A DNA stretch of 5,383 bases, from assembly GCA_005801485.1 (NCBI GenBank), contig SYDM01000009.1:1-5383 (forward strand). The letters are read 5' to 3'. This document shows positions 1 through 5,383 of the stretch, piece after piece (position 1 is the stretch's first letter; each line of letters begins with the position of its first letter). The DNA is from Rickettsiales bacterium. GTDB lineage: Bacteria; Pseudomonadota; Alphaproteobacteria; Pelagibacterales; Pelagibacteraceae. The notes under the pieces were generated by a model, which was not told where the DNA came from, did not search any database, and was given only the letters and a program-made list of their open reading frames with translations. The position numbers and the translations under genes were made by a program.

Positions 1-225
1 ACAATTGTTAGTTCAAAAATAATTGAAAGCTCATCTCAGCCAGAAATTAAAATTGAATGGCGTATTTATACAAAAGATCCAACAAAGCCCCTGATAAGGG
101 ATTTAATTGTTGAAGGATTAAGCTTGGCTAAAACTCAGCAAGAAGAATTTGCTTCGATATTAATTTCAAATAAAAATGATATTAATGTTTTGTTTACAAA
201 ATTAGAAGAATTCATTAAAAAATAA
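1..225 (+). CDS. mlaC: MlaC-family phospholipid-binding protein, C-terminal fragment (5' end outside window)
   Basis: Reading frame 1 is open from the left edge to TAA at 223-225 and gives 74 residues. What I see: an IEWRIY strand, then IRDLIVEGLSL, then TQQEEFASIL and a closing helix ending LEEFIKK. This matches the C-terminal end of the MlaC/Ttg2D family, where alphaproteobacterial members read roughly W-R-(I/V)...(I/V)-D-(V)-x-VEG-(V)-S(M/L)-x-x-TQ-x-x-EF-(A)-S-(V/I)-I. Family knowledge: MlaC is a periplasmic carrier that moves phospholipid between the outer-membrane Mla complex and the inner-membrane MlaFEDB ABC transporter. The signal peptide and most of the lipid pocket lie off the window, so localisation cannot be checked. 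The gene converges on the tRNA with only 3 nt between them. The alternative is a more general 'toluene tolerance / ABC transporter substrate-binding' label for the same family. Confidence 0.78.
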   Translation, partial: TIVSSKIIESSSQPEIKIEWRIYTKDPTKPLIRDLIVEGLSLAKTQQEEFASILISNKNDINVLFTKLEEFIKK

Positions 226-228
226 TTA

Positions 229-305
229 TGGTGGGCCCGCCAGGACTCGAACCTGGGACCAATACATTATGAGTGTACTGCTCTAACCAACTGAGCTACA
301 GGCCC
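229..305 (-). tRNA. ileX: tRNA-Ile2 (anticodon CAT, lysidine-type)
   Basis: On the minus strand a complete 77-nt cloverleaf can be folded: acceptor GGGCCTG with CGGGCCC (one T-G pair), D arm GCTC/GAGC with loop AGTTGGTTA, anticodon arm GTACA-CTCATAA-TGTAT, variable loop TGGTC, T arm CCAGG-TTCGAGT-CCTGG, discriminator A and an encoded CCA (229-231). The anticodon CAT lies at 269-271. CAT can mean initiator Met, elongator Met or Ile2. I choose Ile2 because the G-T pair closing the anticodon stem and the TGGTC variable loop match E. coli tRNA-Ile2, and the acceptor does not resemble alphaproteobacterial elongator tRNA-Met. The paired position 1-72 (G-C) also argues against an initiator. If correct, C34 is converted to lysidine by TilS so that the tRNA reads AUA, a common codon in AT-rich genomes. 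It lies 25 nt after the rpoD stop codon on the same strand, so it may be processed from the rpoD transcript. Confidence 0.93.
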
Positions 306-317
306 TAAATAATAAGT

Positions 318-326
318 TGTATAGCA
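318..326 (-). promoter_or_regulatory. Possible extended -10 element for the tRNA gene
   Basis: The minus strand reads TGC-TATACA in the 25-nt gap between the rpoD stop codon and the tRNA. This resembles an extended -10 (TGn followed by a TATAAT-like hexamer, 4 of 6 matches). It would start RNA a few bases before the tRNA 5' end. There is no recognisable -35 at 17 nt (TTTCCT). In DNA this AT-rich such a match can arise by chance, so read-through from rpoD is equally likely. Confidence 0.2.
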
Positions 327-330
327 GAAT

Positions 331-2181
331 TTATTTTTCTAGGAAACTTTTTAGTTGTTTTGACCTGCTTGGGTGTTTAAGTTTTCTTAAAGCTTTGGCT
401 TCGATTTGTCTTATTCTTTCTCTCGTTACTGAAAATTGCAAACCCACTTCTTCTAAAGTATGATCTGTATTCATTCCGATACCAAAACGCATTCTTAAAA
501 CCCTTTCTTCTCTTGGTGTTAAAGAAGCTAAAATTTTTGTAGTCGACTCGCTTAAATTAGATTGAATAGCCGTATCTAAAGGTTGAAGAGCATTTTTATC
601 TTCAATAAAGTCTCCTAAACTACTGTCTTCTTCATCGCCTACTGGAGTTTCTAAAGACACAGGCTCTTTTGCAATTTTTAAAACTTTTCTAACTTTTTCT
701 AAAGGCATTGCTAATTTTTTTGCTAATTCTTCAGGAGTTGGCTCTCGACCAAACTCACTCATAATTTGTCTTTGAGTTCTTACAATTTTATTTATCGTCT
801 CAATCATGTGAACAGGGATTCTTATTGTTCTGGCTTGGTCAGCAATAGATCTAGTAATTGCTTGTCTGATCCACCAAGTAGCGTATGTAGAAAATTTATA
901 TCCTCTACGGTACTCAAATTTATCTACTGCTTTCATTAACCCGATATTACCTTCTTGGATTAAGTCTAAAAATTGTAAACCTCTGTTTGTGTATTTTTTA
1001 GCTATTGAAATTACTAATCTTAAATTAGCTTCAACCATTTCTTTTTTAGCTATTCTCGATTCTCTTTCTCCTTTTTGAATTCTAGCAACTAATTTTTTGA
1101 ATTCGCCAACTGATAAAGTAATTTTTTGACTAAATTCTACTAATCTTTCTCTTATTTCACTAAAATCATTTTTAAATTTTTTAAAAAAATTTTTCCAAAT
1201 TGGATTTCCGGCTAAAAAAGATTCAAATTTTGGATTTATTTCATTGCCGACATAATATTTTAAAAATTCCTCTCGACTGATTTTATTTTCTAAAGCTAAT
1301 CTTAAAAGAACTCCTTCCAAAGATACTATTTTTTTATTCTCTTTATAGTGTGATTGGACTATTTCTTCAATTACGTGAGTTGCAAGTTGGAGATTTTTAA
1401 AATTATCAACTAAAGTAGTTTGAATTTTTTTAAAATTTTTATTTTTTGAAATTGAAAGTTCTTTAGAAGACAATATACAATCTAATTTTTCTTTCTGATA
1501 TTTTTGTAATTTTATATAATCCTTAGTTAAGTTATCTATAATTTTTATAATTTTTGGTTTTATTTCCTCTTCCATTTTAGCAAGGGAAACATTAAATTCA
1601 TCCTCTTCTTCTGCGGCAGGAGCTGCTACTTTTATATTATCTTCTTTATTTTTTTGGGTTTTAATTTCTGTTTTTACTTTTTCTTTTTCTTCGCTTATTA
1701 CCTCAAAATCTTCATAAGTTGAATCTATATCTATAATTTCTCTTACTAGAAGTTCATTCTTTTCAATTTTTTCTTTCCATTCGTATATTTTTTTTGCAAC
1801 AAGCGGACTCTGCGTCAGGGCATTAATCATCACATCTTTTCCAGCTTCAATTCTTTTGGCAATTGCTATTTCACCTTCACGAGAAAGTAGCTGAACACCA
1901 CCCATTTCACGAAGATACATTCTAATCGGATCGTCGCTTTTGTCTGTTTCTTTTTCTTCTCCTGCTACAGGAGCTTCTTTTTTCTTATTTGATTGGTATT
2001 GAGATTTTTTTTCAACAAGGGTTACACTGTTGTCAGCAATAATTAAAAATGCTTTTTCAACATTTTCATTAGAGCTACCTCTTTTTCCTAAAGACTTTTC
2101 TAGTTCTTGATAGGTAATAAATCCACGAAGTTTTCCTTTATCAAGGAGTCTTTCAAATGATTTTGTAATTAATTTTTTCAC
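331..2181 (-). CDS. rpoD: RNA polymerase primary sigma factor RpoD (sigma-70)
   Basis: The 616-residue product directs RNA polymerase to housekeeping promoters. Domains in order: a region 1.1-type segment (about 1-58, including [13 protein letters not shown]); region 1.2 (83-114, [12 protein letters not shown]); a charged non-conserved region (about 115-370) with an acidic stretch near 187-197 followed by [12 protein letters not shown], wording typical of alphaproteobacterial RpoD; regions 2.1-2.4 from about 384; RIPVH at 454-458; region 3; and region 4.2 with the -35 helix-turn-helix (about 575-601). The residues equivalent to E. coli Q437 and T440 (-10 contact) are Q440 and T443, the W436-W437 pair used for melting is present, and the -35 contacts are R587, E588 and R591. 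The start is GTG (2179-2181): the upstream frame to the stop at 2212-2214 has no ATG, GTG or TTG, and the first internal Met is residue 88, inside region 1.2. No Shine-Dalgarno is seen. It follows dnaG by 67 nt and is last in the operon before the tRNA. Length is normal for the family. Confidence 0.98.
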   Translation of the reverse strand: MKKLITKSFERLLDKGKLRGFITYQELEKSLGKRGSSNENVEKAFLIIADNSVTLVEKKSQYQSNKKKEAPVAGEEKETDKSDDPIRMYLREMGGVQLLSREGEIAIAKRIEAGKDVMINALTQSPLVAKKIYEWKEKIEKNELLVREIIDIDSTYEDFEVISEEKEKVKTEIKTQKNKEDNIKVAAPAAEEEDEFNVSLAKMEEEIKPKIIKIIDNLTKDYIKLQKYQKEKLDCILSSKELSISKNKNFKKIQTTLVDNFKNLQLATHVIEEIVQSHYKENKKIVSLEGVLLRLALENKISREEFLKYYVGNEINPKFESFLAGNPIWKNFFKKFKNDFSEIRERLVEFSQKITLSVGEFKKLVARIQKGERESRIAKKEMVEANLRLVISIAKKYTNRGLQFLDLIQEGNIGLMKAVDKFEYRRGYKFSTYATWWIRQAITRSIADQARTIRIPVHMIETINKIVRTQRQIMSEFGREPTPEELAKKLAMPLEKVRKVLKIAKEPVSLETPVGDEEDSSLGDFIEDKNALQPLDTAIQSNLSESTTKILASLTPREERVLRMRFGIGMNTDHTLEEVGLQFSVTRERIRQIEAKALRKLKHPSRSKQLKSFLEK

Positions 2182-2248
2182 TATTTTAGCTAATATAAAA
2201 TTATCGTGCAGTTATATATATTATGAATTTCTTTAAAATCTATCTTTT

Positions 2249-4027
2249 TTATTGCCTATTTAGCTGACTTTTGAGCTTAATAAGTTCTGAATAAGAACTT
2301 TCATCTAAATTTTTTGCAACTTTATTCTCTAAGAGTTCAATTTGTTTTAAATGATTTATTTCTTTTAAATCTTTTATTAAATCAGTTAATGTTTCCTCAA
2401 GTTCTGCAAAATCTTTCTTTAAAAGTATATTCTTAAAATTAATATCTTTTTCAATATCTTTAATTAAATTTTTATATTTAATTTCGATTTCAGATTTATT
2501 TTTATCTAAAATATTATCAGTTTTTGCAAAATTAATGATTTCTTGTTTAAGATTTTCATGCTGCTCATTTATAAAGTGAATTTCTAAAAGTTCTTTTAGA
2601 TTGTCTCTTGCTGAGTCTAAATAATTCAAAAGTATATACAATATTGATCTTTCTTTAATTTCTGCTTTAGAAAAATGATTTTTTTTATTAAATAGTGTTT
2701 TAGTTTCATCAAGAATTTTGAAATTTCTATTTGCATAAGGTATAAAAGTTTTTTTATAATTTTGCATAGGTAATAAATTCTTTAATTTTTCAAGAAAATT
2801 TTCTAAAATGTATTTTTTTAGTACTTCATCTTTGATTTGATAGCATAAACTTTTTATTTTTTTTTCAAATTGTGATATTTCAAATGGGTTACTAATGTTC
2901 ACTTTTGATAAATAAGTATCCCAAATATAAGAATGTATTATTTTTTTTGATTTTAAAAATTCTACAAATTTTTCTTTTCCATTTTTTTTAATAAAATCAT
3001 CTGGATCTTCTCCTTGGGGCATAATTAAAAAATAAATTTTATTATTCTCATTAATTAATGTTAAAAATTTTTCAGCTATTCTAAGGGCCGCACTCTGTCC
3101 GCTTTGATCACCATCTAAACAAATGATAGGATTTGAAAAAAAATTCCAAACTAATTCTATTTGTGTTTCTGTAAGGGCTGTTCCGGAATTTGAAATTACA
3201 TTTTTTATGCCTGCAGCATATAAACTTATAACATCCATATAACCTTCAACGATAACTACTTCATCTATTTCAGATCTTAAAGTTTTGGCTTTATCTAAAT
3301 TAAAAACTGTTCTTCCCTTTTTGTAAAATTCAGTTTCTGGAGAATTTATATATTTAGCCAAAGAGCTTTCTTTAATTATCCTTCCGCCAAAAGCAATGGT
3401 CTCACCGGCTAAATTATTAATTGGAAAAATTATTCGTGTGTTAAACCGATCGGTAAATTTATTTGTTTTTTCATTTTTATAATAAAGACCTGTCAGTACA
3501 ATTTCTTCTTCAGTAAACGTTGATTTAATTTTTTCATAGAAATCATTTTCCCAGGGCACATAACCCAAATGATAATCTTTAATTATATTTTGATTTATGC
3601 CTCTTTGGTCTAGATATCTTAAAGCTTGATTATTTTCTTTTTTAAAAATTTGCTCATGAAAATAATCTGAATATTGTTTAAGTATATTTTTGTATGAATT
3701 AAATCTTTTTTCTTTCTCAGTATCCATCTTAGTAAATTTATATGGTGGAATGCCTGCTTCTGTTGCTAGAACTCTAACTGCTTCACCAAAACTTAAAGAT
3801 TTTGTTTTCATCAAAAAATCAAAAATATTTCCGTGCTCGCCGGTACTAAAACAATGATAAAATTCTTTTTCGTCACTTACCGTAAAAGATGGACTTTTTT
3901 CATTTTTAAATGGAGATAAGCCAACAAACTCTTTTCCTCTTTTTTTTAATTGTACAGATTTTCCAACAACCTGTGAAACTTTCAATCTTAACTTAATTTC
4001 ATCAAGATATTCTTTTGGGTACTTCAT
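2249..4027 (-). CDS. dnaG: DNA primase DnaG with a degenerate N-terminal zinc-binding motif
   Basis: The 592-residue protein synthesises RNA primers for the replication fork with DnaB helicase. Domains: N-terminal CHC2-type zinc-binding fold (about 1-95), RNA-polymerase core with a basic RFNTRIIFPI segment and FGGRII (about 194-218), Toprim (about 256-345), and a divergent C-terminal helicase-binding region (about 450-592). The Toprim catalytic acidic residues are all present: E261 in VEGYMDV, D305 and D307 in LDGDQSG, D341 and D343 in EDPDD, each four positions before the E. coli counterparts E265, D309, D311, D345 and D347. The oddity is in the zinc motif: the E. coli ligands C40, H43, C61 and C64 correspond here to S38, K41, C59 and T62, so only one remains although the surrounding wording (PSFTV, FYHCF, FDFLM) is conserved. 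The start is ATG, 5 nt after the yqeY stop codon, with no clear Shine-Dalgarno, which suggests translational coupling. The frame is intact, so this is not a pseudogene. Confidence 0.97.
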   Translation of the reverse strand: MKYPKEYLDEIKLRLKVSQVVGKSVQLKKRGKEFVGLSPFKNEKSPSFTVSDEKEFYHCFSTGEHGNIFDFLMKTKSLSFGEAVRVLATEAGIPPYKFTKMDTEKEKRFNSYKNILKQYSDYFHEQIFKKENNQALRYLDQRGINQNIIKDYHLGYVPWENDFYEKIKSTFTEEEIVLTGLYYKNEKTNKFTDRFNTRIIFPINNLAGETIAFGGRIIKESSLAKYINSPETEFYKKGRTVFNLDKAKTLRSEIDEVVIVEGYMDVISLYAAGIKNVISNSGTALTETQIELVWNFFSNPIICLDGDQSGQSAALRIAEKFLTLINENNKIYFLIMPQGEDPDDFIKKNGKEKFVEFLKSKKIIHSYIWDTYLSKVNISNPFEISQFEKKIKSLCYQIKDEVLKKYILENFLEKLKNLLPMQNYKKTFIPYANRNFKILDETKTLFNKKNHFSKAEIKERSILYILLNYLDSARDNLKELLEIHFINEQHENLKQEIINFAKTDNILDKNKSEIEIKYKNLIKDIEKDINFKNILLKKDFAELEETLTDLIKDLKEINHLKQIELLENKVAKNLDESSYSELIKLKSQLNRQ

Positions 4028-4032
4028 AGTGT

Positions 4033-4488
4033 TTATTTTAATACTGTTTTTATTATTGTGCCTACTTTTGAAAAGTCCAAGACATCAGCGTGCGTTTTTT
4101 TTAATTCCGCCATTACTTTTCCCATATCTTTAACTGAGCTAGCGCCTACTTTTTTAATAACCTCTTCGCAAAGTTTTTTTGACTCTTCGTCGGTTAACTG
4201 TTTAGGTAAAAAAGTATTTATAACTTCTATTTCTCTAGTTTCTGACTCTAAAAGATCTTTCCGGCCTGCTTTTTTATAAACTTCACAGGATTCGTTTCTT
4301 TGCTTAACCATTTTCTTCAAAATGCCCATGATATCTTGATCGGTTAAATCTTTGCTTTCTTTGGTTCTATTTGCAATTAAAGCATCTTTTATTGCCGATA
4401 TGATTAATCTTAGAGTTGGATAAAGATTTTTATCTTTATTTTTCAGTGATTGATTTAACTTTTCTTCTATTTTGGTTTGAAGGGACAT
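4033..4488 (-). CDS. yqeY: GatB/YqeY domain protein
   Basis: The 151-residue soluble protein spans the whole GatB/YqeY family; E. coli and Bacillus members are just under 150 residues. Visible family marks are an N-terminal helical half with LRLIISAIKDA (26-36), the K-x-R-N-E-S segment (62-67) followed by Y-K-K-A-G-R-x-D-L (71-79), LPKQL (94-98), and DMGKVM (121-126) in the small C-terminal helical domain. The family resembles the tail of GatB, the tRNA-dependent amidotransferase subunit that handles misacylated Glu/Asp-tRNA, but stand-alone YqeY has no firmly proven reaction. The start is ATG at 4486-4488, after an A/T-only stretch without a Shine-Dalgarno. It is the first gene of the leftward operon: the dnaG start codon follows its stop after 5 nt. 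yqeY next to dnaG and rpoD is a widespread arrangement. A candidate promoter lies about 60-90 nt upstream. Confidence 0.95.
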   Translation of the reverse strand: MSLQTKIEEKLNQSLKNKDKNLYPTLRLIISAIKDALIANRTKESKDLTDQDIMGILKKMVKQRNESCEVYKKAGRKDLLESETREIEVINTFLPKQLTDEESKKLCEEVIKKVGASSVKDMGKVMAELKKTHADVLDFSKVGTIIKTVLK

Positions 4489-4548
4489 ATTTTAATTTTT
4501 TATTTTTCACTTTAATCACAATTTTTATTCAAAAGAAAAATATCTTTC

Positions 4549-4577
4549 TTGACGATTATATTTCTATTTCATATGTT
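4549..4577 (+). promoter_or_regulatory. Candidate sigma-70 promoter for carA
   Basis: TTGACG (4549-4554, 5 of 6 consensus) is followed after exactly 17 nt by TATGTT (4572-4577, 4 of 6). Transcription would begin near 4584, about 40 nt before the proposed carA start. The -35 abuts the -10 of the opposing promoter, and the -10 abuts the opposing -35. An imperfect inverted repeat, AAGAAA at 4533-4538 and TTTCTT at 4545-4550, runs into the -35 and could be an operator, but it is short and A/T-rich. Confidence 0.45.
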
Positions 4578-4583
4578 CCGCAA
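4555..4583 (-). promoter_or_regulatory. Candidate sigma-70 promoter for yqeY-dnaG-rpoD
   Basis: On the minus strand, TTGCGG (4578-4583) is followed after exactly 17 nt by a perfect TATAAT (4555-4560). The -35 matches the consensus at 3 of 6 positions and the -10 at 6 of 6. Transcription would begin near 4548, leaving a leader of about 60 nt before the yqeY ATG. It is the best leftward match I found in the 136-nt divergent region. It occupies the same DNA as the carA promoter, so the two should compete for polymerase. Chance -10 matches are common in DNA of this composition. Confidence 0.45.
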
Positions 4584-4608
4584 AATCATGTTTATAAGTA
4601 TTTACTTT

Positions 4609-4620
4609 AACTCATGAGTT
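4609..4620. repeat. 12-bp perfect palindrome just upstream of carA
   Basis: AACTCATGAGTT is identical to its reverse complement. It lies in the presumed carA 5' untranslated region and ends 4 nt before the proposed TTG start. As RNA it could fold only as a 4-bp stem with a CATG loop, so a DNA-binding dimer site or coincidence is more likely than a stable hairpin. The GAG inside it (4616-4618) is also the only Shine-Dalgarno-like sequence near the carA start. Confidence 0.4.
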
Positions 4621-4624
4621 GTAT

Positions 4625-5383
4625 TTGAAACTAAGTAAACAAATAATAAACTCAAATAAAAATTTTAAATCGTTCGATACTACCGCTATTTTAGTTCTTG
4701 AAAATGGAGCTCTTTTTGAAGGCTTTGGTCTTGGTTATGAAGGAATTTGCACCGGAGAAGTTTGTTTTAATACTGCAATTACAGGTTATCAAGAAATTAT
4801 CTCTGATCCATCTTATGCCGAACAAATCATAAATTTTACTTTCCCACATATTGGAAACGTTGGCACAAATAAAGAAGACCACGAGTCTAAAAAAATTTGG
4901 ACTAAAGGGGTAATATTTAACTCCGAAATAACTGATCCTTCTAATTATCGTTCTTTAGTTAATTTAAATTTTTGGCTTAAAAAAAATAAAGTTGTAGGTA
5001 TCACTGGTCTTGATACTAGAACGCTTACCAATTTTATTAGAGATAAAGGATCGCCTAAAGGGACAATTGCTTTTTCTAAAAATAAAAATTTTAATATTAA
5101 AGAATTAGTTAATACAACCAATAAATGGAGTGGTTTAAAAAATTTAGACTTAGCAGAAAAAGTTACTACTAGAAAAAAATATATCTGGTCAGGTTATAGA
5201 ACTTGGAAAAAAGAAACGGGTTATATAAAAAATAAAAAAAACACTTTAAGTGTTGTTGCAATAGATTATGGAATTAAAAGAAATATTTTAAGATATTTTT
5301 CTGATTTTAATTGTAAAGTTACAGTCGTCTCATGTAAAACAAGCTCGGAGGAAATACTCCAGCTTAAACCAAATGGAATTTTC
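4625..5383 (+). CDS. carA: Carbamoyl-phosphate synthase small (glutaminase) subunit CarA, 3' end outside window
   Basis: With TTG at 4625 as start, 253 residues are visible. CarA hydrolyses glutamine and passes ammonia to CarB, which makes carbamoyl phosphate for pyrimidine and arginine synthesis in the cytoplasm. The N-terminal CPSase small-chain domain is clear: AILVLENGALFEGFGLG from residue 21, FNTAITGYQEIISDPSYA (48-65), FPHIGNVGTN (73-82), and GITGLDTRTLTNFIRDKGSP from residue 125. The class I glutamine amidotransferase domain begins at VVAIDYGIKRNIL (210-222) and is cut at PNGIF; the catalytic Cys and His-Glu lie off the window. The frame is open from 4598 but has no ATG before the conserved domain. 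TTG at 4625 has GAG 6 nt upstream and is preferred; TTG at 4619 is the alternative, adding two residues. E. coli carA is also known to start at UUG. The gene is divergent from yqeY; carB would be expected downstream. Confidence 0.93.
   Translation, partial: MKLSKQIINSNKNFKSFDTTAILVLENGALFEGFGLGYEGICTGEVCFNTAITGYQEIISDPSYAEQIINFTFPHIGNVGTNKEDHESKKIWTKGVIFNSEITDPSNYRSLVNLNFWLKKNKVVGITGLDTRTLTNFIRDKGSPKGTIAFSKNKNFNIKELVNTTNKWSGLKNLDLAEKVTTRKKYIWSGYRTWKKETGYIKNKKNTLSVVAIDYGIKRNILRYFSDFNCKVTVVSCKTSSEEILQLKPNGIF

Noticed and set aside
89..100. Small inverted repeat CCCT-GATA-AGGG, considered as a terminator for the leftward rpoD-tRNA transcript
   Set aside because: The stem is only 4 bp, it lies inside mlaC coding sequence, and it is not followed by a T-run in the leftward direction.
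2249..4027. dnaG as a decaying pseudogene because of the lost zinc ligands
   Set aside because: The frame is intact over 592 codons and all Toprim catalytic acids and the FGGR and EDPDD motifs are kept; the substitutions are confined to metal ligands.
4058..4279. 73-codon open frame on the plus strand
   Set aside because: It lies entirely antisense to yqeY, whose family motifs are clear; the translated product has no recognisable features and looks like a complement shadow.
4416..4610. 64-codon open frame on the plus strand, rich in Phe/Ile/Leu, resembling a small membrane protein
   Set aside because: It overlaps the 5' end of yqeY in antisense and runs through the divergent promoter region; the hydrophobicity is what T-rich DNA encodes by chance. 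It has no Shine-Dalgarno and no family resemblance.
4489..4624. A structured riboswitch or an attenuator leader upstream of carA or yqeY
   Set aside because: The predicted leaders are only about 40 and 60 nt, almost all A/T, with no stem longer than 6 bp and no terminator-antiterminator pair; too small for a known riboswitch class.
4691..4882. 63-codon open frame on the minus strand
   Set aside because: It is antisense to the conserved N-terminal domain of carA; a shadow frame.
1..5383. Mobile element, phage, CRISPR or defence system
   Set aside because: Every long open frame is a recognised core gene in an expected order; I see no direct repeats, transposase, integrase, spacer arrays or composition shift around the tRNA.

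Overview
The window is very AT-rich, with almost no intergenic space. It looks like chromosomal DNA from a streamlined alphaproteobacterium, most likely a SAR11/Pelagibacterales-type marine organism. The alphaproteobacterial call rests on the sigma-70 non-conserved region and region 3-4 wording, the MlaC C-terminus, and the gene order carA / yqeY-dnaG-rpoD. The SAR11-like placement is an inference from base composition and compactness.

Layout, left to right: (1) 1-225, plus strand: the C-terminal end of an MlaC-type phospholipid-binding protein. (2) 229-305, minus strand: a tRNA with a CAT anticodon, best read as tRNA-Ile2, whose CCA end lies 3 nt from the mlaC stop codon. (3) 331-4488, minus strand: an apparent operon transcribed leftwards in the order yqeY, dnaG, rpoD, probably reading on into the tRNA. 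This is the macromolecular-synthesis operon (primase plus primary sigma factor); rpsU, its first gene in enterobacteria, is not present here. (4) 4489-4624: a divergent control region with two candidate core promoters on the same ~35 bp, one per direction. (5) 4625 to the right edge, plus strand: carA, the small subunit of carbamoyl-phosphate synthetase, cut by the window edge inside its glutaminase domain.

The region couples replication initiation (DnaG) and transcription initiation (RpoD) in one transcript, divergent from the first step of pyrimidine and arginine synthesis (CarA). I see no mobile element, CRISPR array, phage gene, rRNA or new multi-gene system; this is ordinary core genome. 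The points worth a second look are the loss of three of the four zinc ligands in DnaG, the interlocked divergent promoters, the non-ATG start of carA preceded by overlapping mini-ORFs, and the convergent mlaC/tRNA junction with no visible terminator.
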